Source of the DNA: Deltaproteobacteria bacterium CG03_land_8_20_14_0_80_45_14
Lineage (GTDB): Bacteria > Desulfobacterota > BSN033 > UBA1163
Length of the DNA stretch: 47,241 bases
Direction: 5' to 3'
Assembly: GCA_002780715.1 (NCBI GenBank)
Contig: PEUO01000234.1
Coordinates: 1-47,241 of the forward strand
Shown piece after piece: positions 8,230 to 16,850 of this stretch. A program made the position numbers and the translations under genes. The notes under the pieces are model-generated. The model made no database searches and was not told the DNA's origin. It saw only the letters and a program-made list of their open reading frames with translations. Within the stretch, counting starts at the first letter, position 1. Each line of letters opens with the position of its first letter.

Positions 8230-10914
8230 TCAGGCGGCGATGGCTTCGTTAATTTCGTGGATGATCGTTTCCAATTCACCCGAGAAAACCTTATTTAACT
8301 TACTCCATGAAGCCCCTTCACGGGTAAATATGGGAAGCATTTCGATGTCTTCCTTTTCCATCAACAGATTTTCGATAAGATGCCTTCTGATCAGATCCAG
8401 CCATTTATTCTGTTCTTCCGTGAACGAACGATCAGATTTGATCTTCATCAAGGCTTTGTCGACTCTTCTTTCTACCGTAAGCAATTCTCCGCCTTTGGCT
8501 GCATAACGGATTATGGAAATGATATCCGCTAATTCCTGGCTACAAGCCCGCCGGAGATTTTTTTCAGTAAACTTATCCACTAAGTAATCTGGCTGTGTGG
8601 CCAGTCTCTCCCTCAGCGTCTTCAACTGTTTCGTATCAAATTCTTTTGGTCTTTTGAGAAGAATCTCTAATGCCTCGATATGTTCCGGATTCTCTCTTAC
8701 GAATTTTTCAAATTCCTGCAAGTAGTCCTGAGGCCCAAGCTCTCTGCCATCTTTGGCTCTGAAAATAATTCTTGAATAGACTTGATCTTCTGCCGTTTCA
8801 GCCCTGACAAACGTTTTCTGAGGTCGGGGATATTTTTCACAGAGATCAAGGAATTCTTCATCCTGTAATGTCTTGATGGTTTCTGCCCATTTCTGCTCAA
8901 GCCTCTCGTGTAGTGTTTTAGCGAATTCGGTTAAGTCACAACCAAGAACATATTCGAAGTGAAGCCTTCCTTCCTGAGTAATATTTTTAGAGATCCGGTG
9001 AAGTCTTTTGGACAAAACGCCAATATTGTATTCTCTATCCTCGTTATTGGCGATGGCTTGGACGATTTCACGAATGGTTCGGGTTGCCTTTACAGGGGCT
9101 TCGGCTGTAATGCCGGTCGTCTTTCTGAAATATTCCAGCAGAGTGCCATTAAAGCAATCGAAAACCGTAAAATGGGTTTTATGGATTTCAGGGCAGAGCC
9201 GGGTGCCCCGCCCCATCATTTGTTCAAATAAGATTCTGGATTGAACGGGTCGCAAGAAAACAATATTCTCTATCCTCGGCACATCCACTCCGGTAGAAAG
9301 CATATCCACAGTGAGTACAATTCCCGGATTCTGACGGTTTCTAAACTCACGAATCCTTTGAAGAGGTCTGTCAACAGATGGACTGCCGGTAATTTTCTGG
9401 ACGAAATCCTCCCCCCGGTTAAATTCCCTCCTCAGAACTTCAACCAACTGATCACAGTGTGATATGTGTTCAATATCATTCTGAGCAAAAATTAGAGTTT
9501 TCGGGAAATGGCCAAACTGTTTTTCCTGCTCTGATAAATATTTTCTAATTTCCTGGACAATCTTCCTATTCCGATCCGGAGCTGACCAGTCGATCTCAGT
9601 GGTAGGAGCCGGAAGCTCCCTCTCATCTTCCAGCGTCTCAAATTTAAGCTGGCCAGTATGGGTATTTACCAACCCGACCTCTTCCCCTTCTTTGAGGAAG
9701 ACCCCTCGGAGTGTAATATCCGATTGGATGGCAACAGCATCATAGTCAACCAGATAGCTTTCACGGACAGCCCGCTCATAATCATAGCTATAGACAATTT
9801 CCTTAAAGAAGGCCTTGGTGTGGACAGCGGGTGTCGCAGTCAGTCCAATTTTTACACCATCAAAATGATTCAAGACCTCGCGCCATTTACTTTCTTCTTG
9901 AGCTGTATATCCACGGTGACACTCATCGGCAATGATGACATCGAAGGCATGGTTAGGGATATCCGATTTCGAAGCATCGGAATCGTCATCCTGATCCTCA
10001 GAGGCAGAGAACATACCCTCAAACCCAAACAGATTAATCCGCATGCGTTGGATCGTTGAGATATAAACGAAACTGTCTCTGCTGTTTGGATTGGTCAGAT
10101 ATTCACCTGGAAGAACTTTAGGATCAAATTTTATATCTTCCTCCAGATCTTCCCTCTTAAGTCTCTGGCTATAAACTTCATAGCACTGATCGAACTTTAG
10201 CCCTGGTTCAGCTTCAAAACTGGCAGCAGTTGTAACAGCCTGAGCGGCAAGGGCACGCCGATCTACCAAGAATAGAATGCGCTTGGCATAACCGGATTTC
10301 ATCAACCGATAGATCAAATTGAAGATTGTAAAGGTTTTACCGGTACCTGTTGCCATGGCGACCATCATATGGCGTTTGCGAGAGAGGATGGCCTGTTCTA
10401 TCGCGGTTATTGCTTCAATCTGAAAAGGCCAGAGATGTTTCCTATCTATCTCATGGTCTTTGAGCCATTCTTTCGCCGAAGCTTCGTTCTTATTTAGTAT
10501 TTCCATCAGTGCCTGGGGAGTGTGAAGCTCGGCAACCTCTCTCGAAAGATTTAACGGGTCCCGTAAATCTTGAAACCAGAATATCTTTCCATTAGTGGAA
10601 TAAGCGAAGGGAAGATGATAATCGCCAAATGAGTGTGGGCCTCCCTCAAAACCTCGTGCATATCTTTTGGCCTGCTGAAGAACATTTTGAGGTCCTATAC
10701 TTACTTTTTTACCCTCAACACATGCCAAGGGTATCCCTTTGAAGAAGAGCATGTAATCAGCTGGACCATTCTTGGTTGGGTATTCTTCAACAGAGCCCTG
10801 GGTATGCTTGGTGCCTACTCGGAAAGGAACGATTGGACCCCACCCAGCCTTTATAAGGGCCTTGTCTATAAACAACTTCCTGGTCTTTGCCTCGCTGATT
10901 TCAGTATCGGTCAT
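8230..10914 (-). CDS. hsdR: Type I restriction endonuclease subunit HsdR (EcoEI-like)
   Basis: MVAMATGTGKTFT, DECHRGY, GLTATP and SF2 helicase C-terminal motifs (GRGTRLCPE); PADYMLFFKGIPLACVEGKK N-terminal nuclease-like motif. Confidence 0.94.
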   Translation of the reverse strand: MTDTEISEAKTRKLFIDKALIKAGWGPIVPFRVGTKHTQGSVEEYPTKNGPADYMLFFKGIPLACVEGKKVSIGPQNVLQQAKRYARGFEGGPHSFGDYHLPFAYSTNGKIFWFQDLRDPLNLSREVAELHTPQALMEILNKNEASAKEWLKDHEIDRKHLWPFQIEAITAIEQAILSRKRHMMVAMATGTGKTFTIFNLIYRLMKSGYAKRILFLVDRRALAAQAVTTAASFEAEPGLKFDQCYEVYSQRLKREDLEEDIKFDPKVLPGEYLTNPNSRDSFVYISTIQRMRINLFGFEGMFSASEDQDDDSDASKSDIPNHAFDVIIADECHRGYTAQEESKWREVLNHFDGVKIGLTATPAVHTKAFFKEIVYSYDYERAVRESYLVDYDAVAIQSDITLRGVFLKEGEEVGLVNTHTGQLKFETLEDERELPAPTTEIDWSAPDRNRKIVQEIRKYLSEQEKQFGHFPKTLIFAQNDIEHISHCDQLVEVLRREFNRGEDFVQKITGSPSVDRPLQRIREFRNRQNPGIVLTVDMLSTGVDVPRIENIVFLRPVQSRILFEQMMGRGTRLCPEIHKTHFTVFDCFNGTLLEYFRKTTGITAEAPVKATRTIREIVQAIANNEDREYNIGVLSKRLHRISKNITQEGRLHFEYVLGCDLTEFAKTLHERLEQKWAETIKTLQDEEFLDLCEKYPRPQKTFVRAETAEDQVYSRIIFRAKDGRELGPQDYLQEFEKFVRENPEHIEALEILLKRPKEFDTKQLKTLRERLATQPDYLVDKFTEKNLRRACSQELADIISIIRYAAKGGELLTVERRVDKALMKIKSDRSFTEEQNKWLDLIRRHLIENLLMEKEDIEMLPIFTREGASWSKLNKVFSGELETIIHEINEAIAA

Positions 10915-10998
10915 GATGATTCTTTTGAAAATCCCCCTTAATCCCCATTTTACAAAGGGGGAGATTATGGGAAGCCCTTTTTCAAAGGGGAAAAATTT

Positions 10999-11027
10999 AT
11001 TCCCCCTCTTTAGAAAAGAGGGGGAAT
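10999..11027. repeat. ATTCCCCCTCTTT-AGA-AAAGAGGGGGAAT hairpin
   Basis: Perfect 13-bp inverted repeat with 3-nt AGA loop just downstream of radC; could also act as a terminator-like stem. Confidence 0.85.
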
Positions 11028-11034
11028 CACTTCG

Positions 11035-12000
11035 TTACAACATCTTCTCCTCGACCATGCTAAAGGCTCTATCTTTGGATAGAATAATATGATCAAGAAT
11101 TCTAAGACCGAGTGTTTCAGCAGCTCTTTTGAGTTCTTTTGTTATGTTCTTATCGTCCAGACTGGGCGTAGGGTCTCCGCTGGGATGGTTATGAACCAGA
11201 ATGAGTGCAGAAGCTGATTCTTTAACAGCCGGTTTAAAGACTTCACGGGGATGGGCAAGGCTTTTATCTAAGAGTCCGACAGTGATCTGTTCTGACTTAA
11301 TGATATGATGCTTTTCATCCAGAAGGACCACATGAAATTCTTCTTGTTTGGCTTCTGTTGCTAACCTCATAAAATGTTCTTTGCAATATGCGAGAGCATC
11401 AGAAGTGTTTCTAACTTTATGATGAGGCACTGATTCAGTGGTCCTTTGACTTGCCAATCTTTTTCCTAATTCCAGGCCAGCTATGATCTGACAATAGGCA
11501 GTCTCTCCTATGGCTTTACTCACCCGCTTAAGCTCTCCCCTCGCTTGGAGAGAAAGTTTTTCAAGGTTATTTCCAAAATATGTGGCCAGTCTTTCACCAG
11601 CTTGCATTGCAGATTCCCCTCGAAGACCAGAACGAATCAAGATAGCTAAGAGCTCCGAGGTCTTAAGCTCTGATGGACCCAGTCGAAGAAGGCGCTCCCT
11701 GGGGCGATCTACAGAAGGGGATCGCTTAACAGTGGGTGTAAAAACACGTTGATCAATCCAGCGACCTGGATTGAACTCATCTTTCTTCGTTGACCATAAG
11801 TATTGCGATTTTGTTTTTGGCCCTGAGCTTATTAAATATCCATCCATAATTAATTCTTTAATCACGCGGCCTATAAACTGAGGTTTTTCAGTTTTGAAGG
11901 CTTCATAAATTTCAGGCTTGTGGAAGGAACTCTTCGCATATAAGACATCAATAACTGATTGATACCTAAGAAAGCGCTTTACATCTGGGTCAATCTTCAT
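11035..12000 (-). CDS. radC: RadC-family JAB domain protein with N-terminal winged-helix-like extension
   Basis: RERLLRLGPSELKTSELLAILIRSG and LVHNHPSGDPTPS JAMM motif; ~85-residue N-terminal extension. Confidence 0.9.
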   Translation of the reverse strand: MKIDPDVKRFLRYQSVIDVLYAKSSFHKPEIYEAFKTEKPQFIGRVIKELIMDGYLISSGPKTKSQYLWSTKKDEFNPGRWIDQRVFTPTVKRSPSVDRPRERLLRLGPSELKTSELLAILIRSGLRGESAMQAGERLATYFGNNLEKLSLQARGELKRVSKAIGETAYCQIIAGLELGKRLASQRTTESVPHHKVRNTSDALAYCKEHFMRLATEAKQEEFHVVLLDEKHHIIKSEQITVGLLDKSLAHPREVFKPAVKESASALILVHNHPSGDPTPSLDDKNITKELKRAAETLGLRILDHIILSKDRAFSMVEEKML

Positions 12001-12251
12001 TTTAAAGCCCTTTCCCCTTGAAATATATTGCCGTTATGCCGATTTATGTATTTGAAAAGCGCCCGGATTACTTCCTTCCCCATGCCGATGTGAACCCAAT
12101 TTATCAAAAACAGTAGAAAAGATCAAAATTAACAGGAAAGTGCTTTTTTTCTTCCCTTTAATCCTTTCCATCGCTTTATCAAACCTCTGTCCTCTGAAAA
12201 TTAATCCTCATTGTTTGCACCTCTTTCCGTGAGACTCTCATATTTCTATCA

Positions 12252-12361
12252 TCATGGATAAAATTCCAATTCGTCAACAATTTTATATCGATCAACAAGC
12301 CAATGTTGGATTGTATCTCTGATGTCACCAATCATTTCAATGTCCCATTCTATCTCACCGG
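12252..12361 (-). pseudogene. Truncated second copy of the 13638-13835 small ORF (3' end)
   Basis: GEIEWDIEMIGDIRDTIQHWLVDRYKIVDELEFYP* matches GEIGWNIEMIGDIRDTIQHWLVDKYKIVEELEFYP*. Confidence 0.85.
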
Positions 12362-12456
12362 AGACAAATCAAGTGTTCGATGTAATCGCCATGATCGACT
12401 CTATCATGTCACAGGGTGTCATAGAATCCCCAGAGTTCACCTACGAAGTCAGTCAC
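12362..12456 (-). pseudogene. hsdM N-terminal remnant with internal stop
   Basis: VTDFVGELWGFYDTL*HDRVDHGDYIEHLICL aligns with the intact HsdM MTDIVGKLWGFCHTLRHDGIDYGDYIEQLTYL. Confidence 0.85.
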
Positions 12457-13007
12457 GAAATTTCCTTCTCTATGTTTCTAAATATCTTTAAGAATTTTCC
12501 ACTCAATGATTTATCAAATTGCTTCAGCCACTTTTTGATATAGACTAAATCGTACTTCGGGTTTCTTAAGAGAATGGATTTTACATCGTCAAAATCCCTT
12601 GCTCTCCCAGCAATCACTTTATGGATCACCACATCTTCAAGAGAAGCAAATCTAACTATTGAATTGCCCAATTTAATATCCCTCGCTCGCCCAATGGCTT
12701 GTCTTTCATAAGGGGAGAATGAAAAGATAAAATCAACTCGAATACCACTTTTTTTATCTATGGTAGGAAGCACCATGTTCCGCTCCACAAACTCCTTTTC
12801 CTTCTGAACAAGGCTCTTAAGCCCAATGATCGGGGTGATTTTTTTAACTCTATCCAATCCATCTACACCAATCCCCATGGTGATATCAATATCCCGGGTC
12901 AGTCTTGGTTCTCCATAAAGAAGCACTGCCTGGCCACCTATTACCATGTAGGGAATTGAGGCCCTCTTCAACTGAAGCGCAATCTTTTTAAGCAATCTCT
13001 CAAACAT
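12453..13007 (-). CDS. Nucleotidyltransferase (AbiEii/MenT-like), putative toxin of TA pair
   Basis: IPYMVIGGQAVLLYGEPRLTRDIDITMG nucleotidyltransferase motif; overlaps upstream XRE gene. Confidence 0.8.
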   Translation of the reverse strand: MFERLLKKIALQLKRASIPYMVIGGQAVLLYGEPRLTRDIDITMGIGVDGLDRVKKITPIIGLKSLVQKEKEFVERNMVLPTIDKKSGIRVDFIFSFSPYERQAIGRARDIKLGNSIVRFASLEDVVIHKVIAGRARDFDDVKSILLRNPKYDLVYIKKWLKQFDKSLSGKFLKIFRNIEKEIS

Positions 13008-13545
13008 GATTGACGACCCTTGCTATTTTTAGATCAACCTCTATCCCATCAAGAGGGTTTTTTAATGGGATGATACCAAGCGTCACTGCTTCTTTATAGA
13101 GAGCCTCCAGAATGCGGAAATTCCTCGAAATGCCTGCTTTCTCTTTTCTTAAAAAGTCAAACTCAAATTTTTGGAGTTCCTCTCGTTTACGAAAATCCAT
13201 ACTCTTAACTCTATAAATGGCTTTGGCTTCGGCAACAACTGGCGGGGACTGTTGCTTTTTGGCTTGAATTTCCACATGAACGTTGGCTCCGAGAACGTCT
13301 GCAACTCGACGCAACATGCTTAAAGAGTGACCTTTATACGAAGGTGATTCCAGACGGCTAATCTGTTGCTGAGATGTCCCCACCCGTTTCGCCAGTTCTT
13401 TCTGGGACAACCCGGAGGCCTTACGAAGAGAGGCTAATTGAATGGCCACGTCCCAAGCTTCACCGGCTTTTCTGAATTTCTCCTTAAAATCTGAAACCTT
13501 TAACTGTTCTTTAAGATATAAATCAAAGTTTGTTCGCTGTTTCAT
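13000..13545 (-). CDS. XRE-family HTH protein, putative antitoxin
   Basis: LASLRKASGLSQKELAKRVGTSQQQISRLES HTH_3. Confidence 0.85.
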   Translation of the reverse strand: MKQRTNFDLYLKEQLKVSDFKEKFRKAGEAWDVAIQLASLRKASGLSQKELAKRVGTSQQQISRLESPSYKGHSLSMLRRVADVLGANVHVEIQAKKQQSPPVVAEAKAIYRVKSMDFRKREELQKFEFDFLRKEKAGISRNFRILEALYKEAVTLGIIPLKNPLDGIEVDLKIARVVNHV

Positions 13546-13581
13546 AAGGGTTTATAAAACTCTACAGTAAATTCCATTTAT

Positions 13582-13602
13582 AGTCAACATCAAATTTGAT
13601 GT
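13582..13602 (-). promoter_or_regulatory. Operator/-35 region of the XRE-NTase pair
   Basis: Perfect 16-bp palindrome ACATCAAATTTGATGT (13587-13602) abutting a TTGACT -35-like hexamer (13582-13587, minus strand). Confidence 0.5.
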
Positions 13603-13637
13603 ATATCGGCAATGGGATAAATGAAATTGTTCTATCA

Positions 13638-13835
13638 TCAGGGATAAAATTCCAACTCCTCAACTATTTTATATTTATCGACAAGCCAATGTTGGATTGT
13701 ATCTCTGATGTCACCAATCATTTCAATGTTCCATCCTATCTCTCCTGTTGAAGGAATAAGTCGGTTCACGAGATCAATAATTTCATTGTGAAGCTCCTCG
13801 CCCACGGGCCAGGCTTCCCGGAGATGAAATATCAT
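13638..13835 (-). CDS. Small hypothetical protein (65 aa), duplicated downstream
   Basis: ORF with a similar 3' fragment at 12252-12361. Confidence 0.5.
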   Translation of the reverse strand: MIFHLREAWPVGEELHNEIIDLVNRLIPSTGEIGWNIEMIGDIRDTIQHWLVDKYKIVEELEFYP

Positions 13836-13842
13836 CTTTATT

Positions 13843-13899
13843 GTGCCCCGTTAACCCGCCAACCTGTTTAGGGCAGGCAATGCGGGATTTTCGGGGCAC
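13843..13899. repeat. Imperfect hairpin GTGCCCCGttaACCCGC...GCGGGAttttCGGGGCAC
   Basis: Outer 8-bp perfect arms with additional internal pairing. Confidence 0.7.
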
Positions 13900-14257
13900 T
13901 TGCTGGCCCACAAAATCCTGGCGTTTTATTTGGTCTTCGGTAAAACTGTCCATATTTGACCTCTCCTGAGCCTTAAAGTAATTTTAGAAACTCTTCCTCT
14001 GTTAGCCCTGATTTTCTTATCGGATCCGGGGGACATTGTTGAATTCTTACACTTATTTTTCCTTTTCAGAAATCTCATTCCACCCTCACCTTTCAACTGT
14101 TCTGTCTGCGTTCCTATTAAAAACGTGACCTTGCCCCTGCCTACCCTGCCTGCGGCAGGCAGGCGCAAGCAGGCGTTTCTCGTGTCCGTAAAGTCTAAGC
14201 AGAGCTTATATGCTGAATAGCCCTTGCCGGCAGATCAAAAAATTTCCTGCCCCGATT

Positions 14258-15799
14258 CTAAATCCAAAACTCGATCAGGAAGGGTCCTCTGCGGCCGCAG
14301 GCAGCGCGGAACGTGTCGGCAAAAGTCTCCAGGCTTTCCACCCGAACTGCTTCCACGCCCATGCCCCTGGCAAGCCCTACCCAATCGAGGTCCGGACGGC
14401 CGAGGTCGAAGAGGGTGTCTGAGGCACGCCCGGGTGTGGCGCCTGTCGCGCGCAGCTCGCCGTACAGGATCTTGTAGACTCGATTCGCAAAGACCACGTC
14501 CACCACGTCGAGCTTCTCCCGGGCCTGCGTCCATAGGGCCTGCAGTGTGTACATGCCTGCTCCGTCAGCCTGAAGGCAGACGACCTTGCGGTCAGGGCAG
14601 GCCACTGCAGCGCCTGTGGCGCAAGGAAAGCCGTGGCCGATCGCACCGCCGGTGCTCTGGATCCAGTCATGGGGCGGGGCGTTGAACGTTGCAGGAAAGA
14701 CCGCTCGGCCGGAGGTAACCGCGTCATCGCAGACGATCGCGTTCTCGGGCAGAAGCGCTGCAAGCGTCATTCCGAAAGCTTCGGAATCGAAAGGGCCGCT
14801 CGCAATGGTGGGCTTCGGCCCCTCCTCCTCGATCGGTACAATGCGCGGCGCCCCGATCTCGTCTGCAAGCCATTGCAATGCGGCCACAGCGTCTTGCTCT
14901 GGCCGGGCGAGCAAGTGGATCGCGCAGCCTTCTGGCGCCATGAGGCTGGGCTTTCCAGGATAGGCAAAGAACCCCACGGGTGGTTTTGCGCCGACGAGGA
15001 TCACATGCTTGAACCCCGCGAACAACTGGAGGGCTGTGTCCACCACATAAGGAATGCGATCCACCGGCACCCTGCCCCGACCGCGAGCCATGCGTGGAAC
15101 ATGCGTCGGCCCACGAAGCATCGCTCCGGTTGCGTGGGCAATCCGGTAGGCGGCTGCGAGACCCGCCTCACAAAGTGCCTGTCCGTTGAGCAGCATCATC
15201 GTTGGCTCTGACGAACGGAGGATATTCGCCGCTCCCCTGACCACCTCCTGCTCCACTTGCGGCCTGGGTGCCATGGGCAGCGGCAAAGCCGGGCCGCTCG
15301 CCTCGCCCCAGACCACATCACCCGGCACGATCAGCGTAGCGATCTGTCCCGGAGGACTGGCCGCAGCCTGCACTGCTGCCGCGGCGTCAGAGGCAACCTG
15401 AGACGCAAGGCTGCTCGTCCTGACCCAGTGCGACACCGAGCGTGCGAGCCCTTCGGTATCCGCGGTCAGGGGCGGGTCGAACGGACGGTGAAAGGTGGCC
15501 TGGTCGCCGACGATGTTCACCATCGGCGTGTTCGCCCTGCGCGCATTGTGAACGTTGGCAATCCCGTTGGCAAAACCCGGTCCGCAGTGGACCAGCGTCA
15601 TCGCGGGTTTCCCTGCCATCCTTGCATAGCCGTCGGCACAGCCCGTGACAACGCTTTCAGCCATTCCGAGTATGCAACGCATGGTCTCAAGCCTGTCAAG
15701 GGCAATGACCAACTGCAACTCGGTGGTGCCTGGGTTGGCGAAGCAAACCTCGACACCGGAGACGACAAGGGTACGGATCAGACTTTCTGCGCCTGTCAT
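14258..15799 (-). CDS. Thiamine-pyrophosphate-dependent enzyme, acetolactate synthase large subunit-like
   Basis: GVEVCFANPGTTE...HCGPGFANGIANVHNARRANTPMVNIVGD; C-terminal TPP motif QADGAGMYTLQALW; markedly GC-richer than its flanks. Confidence 0.9.
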   Translation of the reverse strand: MTGAESLIRTLVVSGVEVCFANPGTTELQLVIALDRLETMRCILGMAESVVTGCADGYARMAGKPAMTLVHCGPGFANGIANVHNARRANTPMVNIVGDQATFHRPFDPPLTADTEGLARSVSHWVRTSSLASQVASDAAAAVQAAASPPGQIATLIVPGDVVWGEASGPALPLPMAPRPQVEQEVVRGAANILRSSEPTMMLLNGQALCEAGLAAAYRIAHATGAMLRGPTHVPRMARGRGRVPVDRIPYVVDTALQLFAGFKHVILVGAKPPVGFFAYPGKPSLMAPEGCAIHLLARPEQDAVAALQWLADEIGAPRIVPIEEEGPKPTIASGPFDSEAFGMTLAALLPENAIVCDDAVTSGRAVFPATFNAPPHDWIQSTGGAIGHGFPCATGAAVACPDRKVVCLQADGAGMYTLQALWTQAREKLDVVDVVFANRVYKILYGELRATGATPGRASDTLFDLGRPDLDWVGLARGMGVEAVRVESLETFADTFRAACGRRGPFLIEFWI

Positions 15800-15913
15800 A
15801 CGGTCCTCACTTTAAAAGTAATTTTAAAATCCTTCTTCTATTCGCTTCATTTCTATTCTCTAATTATCCACCCTTCCCTTTTAAAAATCTTGATCCTCTT
15901 CTTGAATTTCAGA

Positions 15914-16357
15914 TCATGAAGAGTTGCCATTGAGTTTTAACGGGTCGATTCTTTTGATTTCATGAATGAGATCGAAGTGAGGATCGGTGGAGATGATCTC
16001 TTTTATCCCGTTGTGGATCATGGTAGCAGCGTGGACAGCATCACGGGATGTGATTCCGTTCACTCTTTTTAAAATCTCAAGGGCCTTATCTGTGTCCACA
16101 ACTCTTACCGGAAAAATATCTGTACACAATTCCGTCATCGACTGATAGGCCATTTCGCCGAGTGTTCTTCTTTCTATTGAGAAATACCGACAGAGGATCT
16201 CCTGGAGAACTTCTGTGTTCGTTACGCCGAGAATTTCTCGAGACTTTATTTTTTCAAGGACTTTCTTGCAGGGTTCACGAAGAGGATGAGGACTGCCGAT
16301 GGAATACATGATCAGATTGGCATCGATAAACAAGATAGGCGGCACCCTTATCGACAT
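15914..16357 (-). CDS. PIN-domain ribonuclease toxin (VapC-like)
   Basis: FIDANLIMYSIG...TSRDAVHAATM...ISTDPHFD PIN acidic motifs. Confidence 0.88.
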   Translation of the reverse strand: MSIRVPPILFIDANLIMYSIGSPHPLREPCKKVLEKIKSREILGVTNTEVLQEILCRYFSIERRTLGEMAYQSMTELCTDIFPVRVVDTDKALEILKRVNGITSRDAVHAATMIHNGIKEIISTDPHFDLIHEIKRIDPLKLNGNSS

Positions 16358-16608
16358 GAATACTTTCCCTCAAGGTATTCGGCTTCCCATTTCTGATAAT
16401 CTTCGGGGACTGGCACTTCAGGAAGGGATAGGAGCCGGTCCACGGCTTCGGCAATCTTCTGCTGCTTCTTTTTCTTGAGGTGGTACTCTTCGATAGCCTC
16501 ACGGACGAGGGTGCCGAGCTTCTTATGATTCTCAGAGGCAATCTCTTCGAGGTCTTTTAACTGTTGCTCGGTCAGTAACACTTGAACTTTCTTCAAATAT
16601 TTTGCCAT
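16348..16608 (-). CDS. Ribbon-helix-helix (CopG-like) antitoxin
   Basis: KKVQVLLTEQQLKDLEEIASENHKKLGTLVREAIEEY; overlaps the PIN gene. Confidence 0.85.
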   Translation of the reverse strand: MAKYLKKVQVLLTEQQLKDLEEIASENHKKLGTLVREAIEEYHLKKKKQQKIAEAVDRLLSLPEVPVPEDYQKWEAEYLEGKYSCR

Positions 16609-16626
16609 ATAAACTCCCCCATTATT

Positions 16627-16669
16627 ATACTCTTTAAAAAAGAGTATGCTATAAATACCCTTTTGTCAA
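16627..16669 (-). promoter_or_regulatory. TA promoter/operator
   Basis: ATACTCTTT-AAA-AAAGAGTAT palindrome (16627-16647) downstream of minus-strand TTGACA (16664-16669), overlapping the expected -10. Confidence 0.6.
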
Positions 16670-16810
16670 GAATATTTTTTCTAAGAGATGCAGACAGATT
16701 GTCACTAAGATGTGAGCTGCTTCATTACATGCACAAACGACCCAACTCTGGTTCTCTTTCTACTCCCTCCCCACAGTTCCCAAAATGATAGATTTAATAA
16801 TCCCCCTCAC

Positions 16811-16831
16811 TCCCCCTTTAGAAAAGGGGGA
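16811..16831. repeat. TCCCCCTTT-AGA-AAAGGGGGA hairpin
   Basis: Perfect 9-bp inverted repeat, same AGA loop as 10999-11027. Confidence 0.85.
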
Positions 16832-16850
16832 TATTTGTAGTGGGGTTGGG

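Noticed and set aside
9658-10059. Plus-strand 133-aa ORF inside hsdR
   Set aside because: Antisense to the helicase domain of HsdR; no recognisable family.
14224-15919. Long plus-strand ORFs antisense to the TPP enzyme (e.g. 14633-15211, 15257-15919)
   Set aside because: GC-rich coding DNA readily gives open antisense frames; translations are low-complexity and lack recognisable motifs, while the minus-strand product is a clear enzyme.
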